Origin: Rhodosorus marinus
Taxonomy: Eukaryota; Rhodophyta; Stylonematophyceae; Stylonematales; Stylonemataceae
Reading direction: 5' to 3'
DNA: 64,000 bases
Assembly: GCA_029953675.1 (NCBI GenBank)
Contig: JAMWBK010000010.1
Span: 1,531,001 to 1,595,000, forward strand
In this document: piece by piece, positions 49,701 to 61,320 of the stretch
Position numbering within the stretch: position 1 is the stretch's first letter
Layout of the letters: the number at the start of each line of letters is the position of its first letter
Position numbers and translations under genes: made by a program
The notes under the pieces: generated by a model
Told to the model about the DNA's origin: nothing
Databases searched by the model: none
The model's input: only the letters and a program-made list of their open reading frames with translations

Positions 49701-51736
49701 CAATTCCACTGCGACAAAACTTGGTTTTAATCCTGCGTTTCGTGACCGAGAAGTTCGGCGTCACCGCTGGAAGAGCAGAGCCTGCCGTCTCGTCTGCTGT
49801 AAAGCCCCTGATAGGAGATACTGCCATCATCGGACGGTATCAAACGCCCGAGTTCGAAACAACCGCGGATGGAGTTCTCCTTGCTCTCTGCTGCCAGTTT
49901 GACGCGGATTTTACCCGTTCAATGACAGTCCAGCTGTCTACTATCTACCTCTCGTCAATGCAGTCGTTACTGAAGCACGCCAGTGATTCTGCACTGGTAC
50001 GTTCATGGGCGACGCGACAATCGCCCCTCTCTCTTCGCTTGCTTGGGGTGGGGGTGGGGGAAGGGAGCGGATGAACAAAGTTTGATAAGTACGGATTATG
50101 GCAACCACTGAGCTGTCTCTTGATGTTCTTCCTTTTGCCACAGAAATTCTTAAGCGGCGTCATGTTCGAGATTCTCGCGGAGTATGTCATTACGCAACCC
50201 AGCGTTCTACGCGGAGTGCTTCTTGTGCTGTACAACTCGATGGAGATTGAGCAAGGCATTATCCTGGCGGCCACCCTTCTGCTGGATGGAAGAGATCGCG
50301 CATCACCCGAAAAGAAAGGGTATCGTTTTGCCGTCCTTATTTCTCCGAATAGCAGACCGCTTGGGCCGATTTGATCCACTTTCAGATAGTAGTTCTAACC
50401 GCATATCGCTTCTGGACCGAATCTGTGGTGACGCAGGTTACTAACGGATAGAAAGCCATCTCGGATCTCCCCACGCAATGCAGGAGCCGAACAGTTCAAT
50501 CTTGTCCAGCTGTCCGACAATGAAGTGGAAGAACGTGCCAAGAGCCTGGCCTTAGGGAGGGATGAGCGTTGCCGAACTTGTGTTCTATCCAGTGCGTTGA
50601 CGTTTCTCAGCGAGTAAGTTCGGAAAGGATGACCGGAAGATGGTCCAGGGACCCTGTTTTTAACTGACAGGACCCAACTTTCAAACCTTCGTTAGGGCGC
50701 TCTCTGTGGCCGTGAAGGGTGAGGCACTGCTTGTGGATGTCATCAGAGGTGTTTCTGGAGCTGTTGGGGCTCTGCTTCTGCAGTCGAACACCAAGTCGAT
50801 GATTCATGTTGGCGATGGTGCGCATGGAGGGAATTCATCAGGGCAGCTACCTTATTCCGTTGCTTCGCAAGCTATGTCAATCGTTTCTACCTTGTTCAGG
50901 CACGCCACTGCTCAGTGCGACAAGATTGTTTCGTCCACAAAAAGGGGCGCTGCACTTGCAGAGCAAGAAGCTATTGAGGCAGGTTTAAGTGTTTTGCAAA
51001 ACATCGTTGAAGATTTTTCCATCCGTAGGTGAGTTTCTTCCGCTGCTCTAGGATGAACGAAAGGCGCACCTATCTTTGACGGAATGCGGATTTCACTCCG
51101 CCCGTGAGTGTTCTCGCACCGTCATAGGAAGTCAGCTGAAATTCGTACTAACTCTTCTTCGACTTGGCAGCGGAGGGCAGGGGCTTTTCAGATGTTTTCT
51201 GGCGAGCCTGGCGACCAGCCTACAGCCGGGAAACACATTGATTATGAGGTCACGTTATCAAATTGAGCGTTTAGAGGCAGCGCTGAGGACCCTGTTCCAG
51301 CTTGATCCTTCAAAGTTCGGAGGTCTAGAAGGAGCCCGCGACATCCTCCTCCGGCTGCAACGTTCATACAGTGATTGTACTGCAAAGGTTTCAGCCAAGG
51401 ATATGATCTCGATTGGTGGGCATAAATTAGCAAAGAAGCGGAAGAAGTACGTAGGACGAGGAATGGCTTTTTGGACACGGAAACGAGATGCACGGTTCAA
51501 TCCTTCGGCTCAAGTGATATTTCCATTTGCTCTCGTTTTGAATGGTCCGCAGGAGACGGGTACGGAGTAGAAACGCGTACGTCGATGAATGGTTGCACGA
51601 GGACGATGGACTCGATACCTTTGCCGATCTCGAAGACTTTATTGTCCCAAGGGACAATGAACCTGGTGAAAATGACAGGTTCACCGGCGAGGAGTTTGAT
51701 TTGAGTGTTTCTAGAGGGAGCAACATGGATATCTAG
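46709..51736 (+). CDS. FANCI: Fanconi anemia group I protein (FANCI)
   Basis: Ten exons (46709-46879, 46973-47158, 47300-47408, 47504-47710, 47799-49996, 50144-50319, 50437-50613, 50696-51028, 51171-51446, 51553-51736) join in frame to 1338 aa; human FANCI is 1328 aa. The protein is an alpha-helical solenoid. The middle matches FANCI best: SEVLATLSES...ILEQLSSTLRG, then YVADLPLDYARRVLAALAP, and the segment DHSKKSVAVYGLAEL. Lys498 there lines up with the human monoubiquitination site (ARKSAVAGF), coded at 48617-48619. The C-terminus is basic (KKRKK) then acidic. FANCI pairs with FANCD2, is ubiquitinated by FANCL and clamps DNA at crosslinks. An S/T-rich acidic stretch lies around residues 680-740. 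Exon 5 alone is 2198 nt. Confidence 0.85.
47183..47229. repeat. Perfect hairpin inside FANCI intron 2, 18-bp stem
   Basis: Arms 47183-47200 and 47212-47229 are exact reverse complements (GTGTCCTCCCTGGGTGCT) with an 11-base loop. It lies 24 bases into the 141-base intron 47159-47299, so would fold in the pre-mRNA. Confidence 0.92.
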
Positions 51737-52008
51737 AAGGTATTCTTTTCCGTCGCTGAGCGTACATGCTTTCTCGATACGGCGTTACTCGGGACTAGCC
51801 TGTTGTGTTAGCTTAGGGGTATAGCTTGTGTGGGGAGAGTCTTTCGGTCTTCTTGTCTGTGCTCTCATAATTTAATATTTATGTACAGTATTTGTATCCT
51901 AGGGCCCATGCTCAGTGAGTAAGCATGGAAGGATCACTTTGGAACTTCTAGTTTTCCTCTATCTAAATCCCAGTCGCATCCGCAGGTGCCAAGCCCATAC
52001 TAGACCTA

Positions 52009-53614
52009 TTAATCTGAGTACCACACTCCCGCGTCGTAGTCTTCAAAGTCATCATCTACCGTTCGCATGGAAGCCGCATCAAACGCTCTGATCGGGTCAG
52101 TGCCGCTCTTCCGTACGGGAAGGGTGCTTGTGCGGTCACGAATAGGTTCGCTCCGTTCCGGAACTCGAGCGCTCTCGATTGTGGCCTCACCCGCTGCGGG
52201 GACCGATCGTTCCTCAGCTGGTGCTACTTCCTCAGTATCTGTAGAATCGCGGCTGCACCCCGGGGGAGCATTCGAGGCCTTCCTCCTCCTCTGGGCGCTG
52301 TGCATTAAGAACATTCTGTACGGAGCTGAAGCAACATCCTGAGGCTCTGCCTCGGGCCATCCATTCAACACCAGGTTCTCCAACTTTTCCAATTCCCCAG
52401 ATTTCTGCAGTTTCTCGATCGCCTCATGGTCAGGGACAGCTTCCAGATACTCTTGACTGTTGTCTTCCTTCTCCAATTCTGCTATAGCATCAGCTTCCTC
52501 AACGACCGTGTGCCGAACTGCTTCAATGACCGGACTGAAGTCGGACTGCGGGGTTTTCGTCAAACTAGGTGAGTATCATCTGCTGGAGAATTGTCTATGC
52601 ATTGTATTGAACACTACCTCCATAAAAGCAATAGAGTGAGACTGTCTATTGTTGAACTTGATCTGTGCATCTGCGTTCGGGTGGTTGGGGACACGAGTTT
52701 TACGCCGGGAAGAGCAACAAAGGAAGAATTACATGTTAGCTTCCAGAGGAAGTGGACCGGCATTGATAACCGGGCTCGGTTTGTAAATAGCTCTTCGTTA
52801 CCCAGTGTTCGCTCCAAGATTATAGCTAAACGCTGCAGAGAGAACCCAGCTGCTAATAATTGCAAATGGCCAATTTCTTCAGGGTCAACTCCCGGTTTGA
52901 TATGTGCCACGGCGTGATGGACTTCAAACATAGACGTCACATTGGATTCCTCAGACAAGCTCTTTCACCCAGAGGGATGCACGTTTGTTAGGGTCAGAGG
53001 AGAATCCGTTGACCACTCTGATTAGGAGGCTTATCGGGCTTTTCCGAACCTTGATAACGATTAGAATTCTCAACGCTGACACAAGCTCCTCAATCACTGC
53101 GAATCCATCTCCTGGGACGTAGCCTCCCATGACTGTTAAGGCCTCCGTTTGGCCTCGAAGAAGGGCGCTAACGTACTGCTCGATACTCGCAGATTCCAAC
53201 GAGACATAGCTGCACACATCATCTGCGTTCCTCTAAGCAGAAAACAAGAATTTGGAGGAGCTGTTCACTGCCAAGTCATTCGACAACAATTACGCTCTAG
53301 TCTTCCTGAGTATTCAACGAGATGGAGATACGAACCATGATCTGAGATTCAGCTCGCTGTTGCGCGCTATTGAAACTGACCAGAAAATTGATTGATGACT
53401 TCTTCTCCCACAGCAAAGCGGCGAGACATTCAGCGGCTGCAGGGGTCATCGACTCTAGAGCGGGATAGCTCCTTTGCAGTTTCTGTACAAGCATAACAGC
53501 TCTCGTATACCCTTTCCCGATCCCAAGCTGTTCGGCGCTACATCTGACAGCTTTGCGAACTGTCCTTCTCCGACCGCGCAAACCCGGACAATTGACAAAC
53601 GTGGGGTCTACCAT
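52009..53614 (-). CDS. Orphan helical protein with acidic C-terminal tail
   Basis: Five exons (53614-53336, 53232-53050, 52961-52802, 52670-52618, 52545-52009) join in frame to 403 aa. I do not recognise the family. The first 220 residues look like repeated amphipathic helices (YTRAVMLVQKLQRSYPAL, AAAECLAALLW, VIEELVSALRILIVIK, HLQLLAAGFSLQRLAIILE), in the manner of armadillo or HEAT folds. The last 180 are acidic and Pro/Ser/Arg-rich, with a short EKLQKSGELEKLENLVLNG helix and a DDDFEDYDAGVWYSD terminus. Exon 4 is only 53 nt. The gene is tail to tail with FANCI, with a 272-base gap. The joins are consistent in phase but, without a family to check them, less certain than others here. Confidence 0.55.
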
Positions 53615-54931
53615 TTCGTTGGACGTGGAATAAAACCTGCTCGAAAGCCGCGCTTAAATGAATACTCCAAACGCTTCACAGAGCCAGAGTCCGTTCGCCA
53701 GAGCGCCTTACATGTATCTCATCGACTGGCATATAGCTCTGGCCACCTCCCAACTTCTATTTACCCCGCTCTTACTCAGAATAGACCCGAAGCTTAACAG
53801 CTCTAACCAATCCAATTCCTAGTTGCAGTTATCTCCGATACGAGACAGACCTACAAGCCTTTTGCAATCGTGTCTGCCTCCTCAAAGCCAGGTGCTACTG
53901 AAAGAGCTGCGGTCGAACGGGTGAAAGAATGTTAGCTTCTTAAATTTAGGCTTCATCCTTCTATAATGAACTTTTCCAATGATCGGAGCTTTAACCGGAT
54001 AGTCCTTGACGATCCCGGCTTTCGATTCACCGCGGGACCGTTGCCATGATTGAGGAAGATCCTGTGAGAAGAAAAACTACTGAGAGATTTTAGTTGAAAC
54101 TTGCCCTCGGGCATAGTGGACGCGCTGAGTCTGTCTGGAGTTGTATTGTCTCTTCGTCGCTCCCAGCACCGCGCCTGGGAAGGCACTTGGTAGGTTTCCT
54201 TCAAATGACATGGATATGCTTAGGCTTTAGCATTCCCAATCTTGTGGGAGCGTATATCAGCCTTCGACTTTCACTGATCCATTCTCTCCGTTCATCGACA
54301 GCTTTTGAGAGCGTTTCCTCTTACTTGGAATAGCCATTACAAAGGACGATCAATAGATTCTAGTTACCGCTGATACTCCGGGAAAACCTTGTTCCAACAG
54401 AAGCGGGTTTTGAGAACCCCGCTCCGGAAGATTCGCTTCCCGAGTTCAGTAGGGATGAGGACTAACTGGCCAAAACCGTGCACCTCCAGCACGGGCCAGA
54501 ACTACTGAGCGTGCCCGCATGAAGATAATCCCTATGTACACGGTATTTACCGATGTATTTTTAGGGTTCCATGCACAATGATTTTGTCGGTGGAATGGCA
54601 AGAGCGGTCGGCACCGGCCCCGCCACCGTACGAAAACGGGTAGCTCAAGCGATAGGACGTCGACCAGCTGGAAGCTAGGTTAAGACGCAGCACCGCGAAC
54701 GTCGTTGAAATTTTGAGGGACATCAGATTCGAGATCAAAGGGGTTGGCAGGAAGCCTCAAATCGATTCAGCCATTGGAAGTTAGGTGGGATTCCTTTTTG
54801 TGCCTTTTGAGAAGATCTGTCTAGGGAAAGAGTGGATCGCGCTGTTTTGAAACTTGCGTTGGGACTGTTGGTCTATCTGGACTTAATCTGTCCCGTGGCC
54901 ACTGCGGCCGCCCTTGAGGGCTCTCGTTAGA
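53615..54931. other. Divergent spacer, no gene recognised
   Basis: About 1.3 kb between the divergent orphan gene and MAK11. Open frames around 53953-54333 are short and start with non-ATG codons. Presumed promoter region. Confidence 0.45.
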
Positions 54932-56591
54932 ATGGCGGTTCATATTGGGATTGGTACGTACGAGGGGTCTGTCTGTGGGTTGGGGTTGAAACCCAGTGAG
55001 TCAGCAGATTTGGAGTTGCAGTATGGGTACACTCCGCATTCTGGGTAAGGCCTCTGCGTCCGTCGGCAGTAAATCCGTTTCCAATCTCAGAAGCTTTTCC
55101 CGATAGCTGAATGGATGTTTGGCGGAATTCATGCTTGTAGGACTGTAAGAGATATTGTCGTGGATGGATCAATGATGATGTCTGCTGGTGCCGATGACTT
55201 TATCCGTATATACAATGTTCAGAAGCGGAAAGAGGTATGCGTATCTGTTTACTGCTCATGTGAAGGCAATCTGAAAACCTGAGTTGGACATTTATTCTTC
55301 CCTCTGAACAAGGTTTGTGCTTTCCCCTTGTGGTACAGGTTGGAGTTTTGGTGCAACACAATGGCCCCGTTAACTGCTTGGACATTCTTCATCGTAAGTA
55401 CGCTCTAAGTGGAGGCGATGATGGAGAACTTTGCGTTTGGCGCAGTCGGGGTAGGACACTGTACAAGCACAAAGGCAGATGTCGATCTGTTGGTAGCGTG
55501 AGGACACGCAGTAGCTCATGGAAGCCCTACTTCGTTTGCTTGATTAGATTGGGAACTGTTGCGGCGACTCCGTGCCCACAAAAAGCCCGTACTTGATGCA
55601 AAATTTCATCCATCTGGTGCGGCTGCGGTCACCATCGGAGGAGATCGAAAGCTGAAACTCTGGGACATTGTTAGGGCGCATGAGGCGTTTGGAACGGTAA
55701 TCTCAATAGTGTCTTGGATGACTTCCTGGACTCTCTCCTTCTTCAGATCCCTCATCAGTCGAAGAAGACCTGTCCCTGACATCTGACACCTCTATGTTTG
55801 CATGCACAGGCTCTGGAGAATGATGCACGACAGGTTGAGTGGATGAGTGAAGGAGACCGTTTCGCAATCGCACACGGTCGCAAGATATCTGTTTTCGAGA
55901 CAGAGAAAGGCTCGATCTTCTGTGATATGGAACTTCCAAAGAAGGTTCTTTCTATGGCAGTTATCAACCGCAGCAGAATTGCAGCTGTATGTGAAGGGGC
56001 TCAAATACAGGTACGAACACGTCTTACCCATGCACAAATGGAATTCCGGATGCTGAGCATTTCCCTCTTGAAGATCCTCGACTTGAGAACAGAGAAAGAA
56101 GCTATGAATTTTGGCGGGCATTCGAACAGAATCGTCGGAATCTCTGCTGTGGGAACGCTCCTGTTCAGTGCCGACTGTCGAGGCTCTGTTCGGGTACGCA
56201 TGATATCAAAGGCGCAGAACGAAATATTCTTCTTGCATTTTTTCTCGCTCTGAGCATCTGTACATTGTGGAATGCTCATGGCATGCTCGTGGCGTTGTGA
56301 TGGCAGGGCTGGGTGATGGAGAAGACTCGACAACCTCTCTGTGAGAAGACGTTAGGCAAGAGAATCAACACTCTATGTTCAGGCACTATGAGCGACGATT
56401 CTGAGGGAAATGCTCTTGAAATGCCAGCGCCTGAAGAAAACGAACACGCGGATGAGGAACCTGCTGCTGCGGGTTCGGATGATTCAGAAGCGGAAGACAA
56501 AGCACTGAAGGAACGAGGGGCTAGAAAAAGCTCAAAGACAAGAAAATCTTTGAAAAAGAACCGCGAAAAGAGAAGGGCTCGGCTCCAATGA
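54932..56591 (+). CDS. MAK11/PAK1IP1-like WD40 ribosome biogenesis protein
   Basis: Seven exons (54932-55044, 55141-55234, 55339-55450, 55548-55696, 55810-56010, 56074-56193, 56307-56591) give 357 aa. The family order is clear: GTYEGSVCG, HSGTVRDIVVDGSMMMSAGADDFIRIY, QHNGPVNCLDI, CVWRSRDWELLRRLRAHKKPV (rebuilt across an intron), FHPSGAAAVTIGGDRKLKLW, then GGHSNRIVGI and SADCRGSVR. The last exon is an acidic-then-Lys/Arg-rich tail ending in KKNREKRRARLQ, a likely nucleolar signal. Yeast Mak11 loads Rlp24 early in 60S ribosome assembly; animal PAK1IP1 also restrains p21-activated kinase. Ribosome assembly in the nucleolus is the expected role. Seven short introns make this one of the most intron-rich genes here for its size. 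Confidence 0.87.
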
Positions 56592-57167
56592 GTAGAAAAA
56601 GTTCTGGGTTGAAACCGTTGAAGGATCAACTGCTGTTGTGGGGAACGGTCTTGGAATTTCGCTCGAGGCCAGATTCTTGGCCTTCCTTAGGAAGCTGCAT
56701 GGGAAAGCCCCGGTCCTGGAGCCCGTGAATTGACCTTGTACATCTTGCACATAGGAAACAATTTGAGAACTCACTGATAAAACTAGAAACATACTTGCCG
56801 TTGGGCAAGGCAAAGGGTTAGTTTTCTCTACTACTATGCCCAACTTGTTATACTGGGCAAACAGAAACTGAGTCCTCTCGCCCTGTGGCCTCACGGGACG
56901 CAAGAGTTGACATCCACGTCCTTGCGGCAATCCATGGGACACATGGCCGGGGGAATTTTGTTTCACTGAACAAAGAGATGTCTGTCTAACCGCAATGCGT
57001 AGCCTATAAATTCGTGCTTGTGCGATTTTGGAGCGCCTCATGCGCCATGGAGGCCTTACCGATCTGCGCGAGACGCATCCCAATAGATCTCTGCCCACTA
57101 CTGCGCTCCAACCGCTTTACAACAAAGCAACAGTCAAGACTTCTCGAGGAGACTGCTCAAGCCGAGA
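56592..57167. other. Convergent spacer
   Basis: About 580 bases between the stops of MAK11 and the membrane-protein gene. Minus-strand frames show no domain. Presumed 3' UTRs. Confidence 0.5.
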
Positions 57168-58882
57168 TCAGACTTGCTTGTCGATCGCAACTGACCAAGT
57201 TATGAAGTACTCGAGGATACTGAGAGGGGCGAGTAAGACGTTGATAGGGAACGGCAGTTTGTACCCGCTTCGAAACTGTACCAAGAAGCCCAGTGCAGCC
57301 AGTCCGAAGAAGAGCATCGTGAAGATTGGGCCTCCAGGCTCCATCTGTTAATGTTTTGCGCCACCACGAAGGTGCCAAGAAAGCGACGCGGTCAGAGGCA
57401 AAGCAGCAACGACATAGCACCTCTAGAAAAACAAATCAGCGAAAGACAAGAGTAAGCTCACCCGCACTCTATCGACGTATCCCCGCCGTGAGACGTAGGA
57501 CATCAGTCCAAGCAGAAACATTTCAGATCCACGAATGCTGCTGTAGAATGAGTTCACCACTCGAGCAATTGTCCTGCATACATCCAAAAGCAAGAATTTG
57601 AGAAATCAATCGGATGGGCGTTTCAGCTTCGTGCTATGCTGGAATTCGGCAACTTGTGGATGCCCGGAACAACGAACACGCGTAAGTGGACCTCGACGCG
57701 CCGCAAATTGTCCGCTGACAGAAGGCCCGAAGAACGAATGGGGGCGTGAAGACTGTACGTACCAGGCAATCGACACTCCAAACATGCGAAACCCGTACTT
57801 AATGGTAACGGGAGCCCAGCGATCGTATTCAGATGGGAGAACACCTGTGTTATAAAGTTCCGGAGGAACGCCCGTCCTTTTTCAGATCGGGAAAATCCTT
57901 TTCCTCTTTGTTTTTGTCATGTCTCAATACAGCTTAACGCATGTTGATCATGCACGAAGCCACCCCTTACCTTGAATTAGCTTGGAAAGTATCGGGCCGA
58001 CTGTCTTATTGAGCGCGTCTCCGATGGAGGCACCAATCGCAATGTACTGAGCGAACCGGGATTTGAGCGTTGCAATAACAGCTAACCATCCTTGAAGAAG
58101 GCCTTCCACGGCCGCAAAGACCTGACACATCATGGCACAAATGGCGTAAAAGGGGAACTCTGTTATAGAACTTCTCCACTTGAAAATGAATGTTGTGAAG
58201 TGAGGATCAGGATGTCAATGGCTTGCCAACCTCTTCAGGGTTAACGGATTTGAAGAAAATTGAAACCCGCCTGCTTAAGAGCTCCTGCGCTTGCATTTGC
58301 TGGACGTCTGCGATTCCATCCCGATTTTCGTCCTGTTGATTGTCCTTGCGGAAAGCATCGAGCGCAGCCCTGAAGTTCGAATGGAGTGCCATGACGTTCG
58401 CTTTGACTTTTTCAAACCCGAACAATCTTGCAGGCAGTGAACGATAGCCATACATCTGTGAGTTGAATTCGTTTTCTAAATGCATCCATCCCGTGGATCC
58501 ATGGCAGATATAGCTTACCGGAAAGCTTCTACTGCCGATGTGAGCATCATGTACGTGCCTCCGAAGAAGCATAAGATGAAGCCAAACAAGGCGGGCATGA
58601 AATCTTCGGGGTGGTACGGTTGTATGAACCTGATAAAGCTTTGAACCGTCTGCTCCACAACAGGCATGGATTAGCGGGATCCACGATTTGCAACAGTCTA
58701 GGAGCAAGTGCACCTCAGTTCATTCCTCTATCCTCACGTGCGCGGATTCTCACCTCGTAGATAAAGTCAAACAGGGGAGCCAGATCGTCAAGGATGTCTA
58801 AGGCCTTATTTATGATCGGAGCAGCGGACTTTGCAACATCTTGCACTGGTCCTCGGGGCGCTGTCTCTGTCGCGCCACTCAT
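57168..58882 (-). CDS. Conserved-looking multi-pass membrane protein of unknown function
   Basis: Seven exons (58882-58754, 58649-58519, 58426-58231, 58157-57971, 57844-57763, 57573-57462, 57344-57168) join in frame to 337 aa. Hydrophobic segments: FMPALFGFILCFFGGTYMML, FYAICAMMCQVFAAVEGLL, FTMLFFGLAALGFLVQF and INVLLAPLSILEYFITW, so about four membrane helices. Between the first and second helix is a soluble loop with NRDGIADV, which resembles part of a calcium-binding EF loop but has no full EF hand. A conserved-looking stretch VLPSEYDRWAPVTIKYGFRMFGVSIAW precedes a basic loop (SRRGYVDRVR). I recall similar uncharacterised proteins in algae and oomycetes but cannot name a family. The donor at 58230 (GTTGGC) is the weakest join. 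Confidence 0.6.
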
Positions 58883-60187
58883 CGTTTCGCACGCCTCCCA
58901 AGCCTACACCTTCTTGACTATTATCTTGCAAGAATCTTCCGCGAGGCAAAACAAAGGAATTCTGGTAAGCTCGCAAGATCAAACCACGTGAAACCAAACC
59001 AGGGCGTTCCTCAGGGTTGGGAATGTCCACTTGGGATCGACCGCACGCTTTGTTGCAGCCTGCTCAAAGGATAAAGCCCACCACATTTTCAGTCATTTTC
59101 TGAGATATTAATACGATTCACTAACGTCAAAAAAACTATCTAGAATCAAACTTTATTCAATGTTTTAGTATGCCGTATCGAACAAACGGACCTCGGGCGA
59201 TATGAGAATGTCGTAAATAAACCCAATTCTATTCAACCTATCAATCTAACTGTAAAAACAGTACCCGATCCGAATTCAGGACACGTGGAAATTATAGATT
59301 GGTGAACAGATAAAGGATTCTAGAAGAGAATTTCGACTAGAAAGTACATGACAGCTGGCCTGTACTATTAGTACAACACGAAATGTTGCCGTTATGCGCT
59401 CATGTTTTTTGAACCAAGTTCATAACGGTCATATGGGCCCTGCACAAATTTTTTTTGGCTTTTCTTACTAGGAAAAGCAACCTCAGCTCGTTTCGTTTTA
59501 AAAAAACCGTTAAGCTGGGGATTTGGTTGGTTCCCAACACGTGCTTAAGAAGTAATTATATATTGTATTCTAATGTATGGCATATATCTTTGTTTTAAAC
59601 GGACCGAAGAGAAAAGGGACTCCTCTTTTCAATTGCCGTAATTGGGTGTGTGATGTCAAGGAGGCTAAGGGTACGGATACCCCCGGCCTCGAATTGGAAA
59701 TCAGTGACTGGTTGTCGGCTTATCCCAAACTTTAATGGGCATTTTATGCAGTTGACAGGTGCTTGGAGAGAATACCTAAAAAAAAAGATAGAACCACACG
59801 ATAGAACTGGCCGTTGCTCACTAAGAGCTGTTCCTCGTGTGTGTGTTGACTTTCCAAAACAGAATTCGTTTTTGCCTTTTGGCCGAGGTTGCGCAACTTT
59901 ATGTAAACGTTGCAAAAGCTGGCCTCTCTTGTTAAGAATTCTGACGCTACTAAAAAAAGCACGAGATTACCTACTGTTTCTCGTTTACTGAGTGATTGCC
60001 ACAATACTTCAGTGAATAGAATGGCTGGAAAAAAGCGGAGTATCCCGTGCGCCGGGAGTTTCATCTAGGTAGAGATTTGTTCGACTGCCACTAGAGAAGC
60101 AGCGGGAGCGAAGGGGCGTTCAAGTGACCTCGTGGTGAGAGAAGCGAGTTGTTTTGTAGGAAAGAAGGCCGCTGACAAGTGCAAAGT
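58883..60187. other. Divergent spacer, AT-rich
   Basis: About 1.3 kb between two divergent starts. AT-rich at 59080-59600. Frames near 59595-59991 overlap on both strands and resemble nothing known. No tRNA or other RNA gene could be folded by eye. Confidence 0.45.
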
Positions 60188-60969
60188 ATGGATTTATCGG
60201 AAGACAAAGAGAACTACAACCAGCTGACTGCATCTGTGAGATTTCAGGATGCGTTGAGCCCGAAGAACAACGATGCAACTCCTAGTTTTCTCAAGGAATT
60301 GGAAGAATCCAAAGAATACGATCACGCTGGGAACGTCGTTGATGACCAAGTGGATGTACCGGATAGACTAACAAAGAGTCTCGGTGTCAAGAGCGTTGTC
60401 GATGATCTGCAGCGGTTCTCCATCCATGTAAGCTACTCTTCTTTCGCCCTGAGCTCTCTCCAAGGCAAATCGGCTGACCAATGTATATTTCCTCGTTCTC
60501 TTTCGAAAGGTTGGCCAGCAGATCATGCAGGGCAGTGGTGTTGGAGAGCGATTTGAGGGTCCTCTTTGGGTGAGATCAAGACCAATTTTCGGCAGATGGA
60601 AAAAGTTTTTTGGGTCTATTGCCGTGCACAATCAATTTGGGCCCGTGCTTTTCATGTTCAGGTACTAGTAACTGCCTAATCGGTCAACAGCAGAAACAGC
60701 CTGTTCCACACAACAACTAGCAATCTGACGAGGTTCATGTTCCGGTTTGCTTTTCTCTGGCCAGCTTCGATCACAGGGGGGGAATTCGTCTCCGCGACAG
60801 TGTTCTCATTGTTCTCACTGGAGCTCAGGTCCGGAGCGGTAGATCCATTAGCAATTCACAACACACTTTCAAAATCAAGACCGATAAGAAGAAGTGGATG
60901 TTCAGTTGCCGGGACTTAACGAAGCGAGACCACTGGATGCAGGAACTTTCCCTCATGTCTGCGATGTGA
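60188..60969 (+). CDS. Small PH-domain protein
   Basis: Three exons (60188-60427, 60510-60661, 60777-60969) give 194 aa. After an 80-residue acidic leader, a pleckstrin homology domain fills the rest: GPLWVRSRPIFGRWKKFFGSI, VLFMFR across the second intron, RDSVLIVLTGAQVRSG, then HTFKIKTDKKKWMFSCRDLTKRDHWMQEL with the invariant Trp in the last helix. The exon 3 acceptor was chosen inside a seven-G run (60776) because it is the one that keeps the PH frame. PH domains bind phosphoinositides or proteins; basic residues in KKFFGS and KIKTDKKKW suggest membrane lipid binding. No catalytic domain is attached, so it is probably an adaptor. Confidence 0.75.
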
Positions 60970-61320
60970 TGTACATGAACTACTGGAAGCGCTTTTTTGG
61001 GCGACAGCCGTCGCAGGAACAGATTAAATATAAGCATGTTTATTTTTGGGATACCTCAAACGTACAAAGAGCTGACAAGAATCAGAACTAAACAGATCGA
61101 CTGCAGTGTTTCTGTCCACTACTTCCTGGCTCGGAGCGCTCGCGCGCACCGAAGTCTCGGCTGCGTGTTCATACTCTGGTTTGTCACCGTCTTTGCAAAC
61201 CATGTTATCAACAGCTTCCCGCCATTTGCATTGGAGAATGATTAAGCCCCACGTCCTTCGGTCTGTAGCTGTCAGGGACGCTCGCGTTTCGTTCGAACCA
61301 TCCAGTGCTGGCTTCTTCGT
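60970..61320. other. Convergent spacer
   Basis: About 350 bases between the PH-protein stop and the CDC50 stop. Nothing recognised. Confidence 0.5.

Noticed and set aside
52300-52460. Ankyrin-like helix in the orphan protein (GELEKLENLVLNG)
   Set aside because: Only one helix resembles an ankyrin repeat; no second repeat or beta-hairpin consensus follows.
59640-59720. Structured RNA-like stretch near 59650
   Set aside because: Several short complementary blocks but no cloverleaf or stable single fold by eye.
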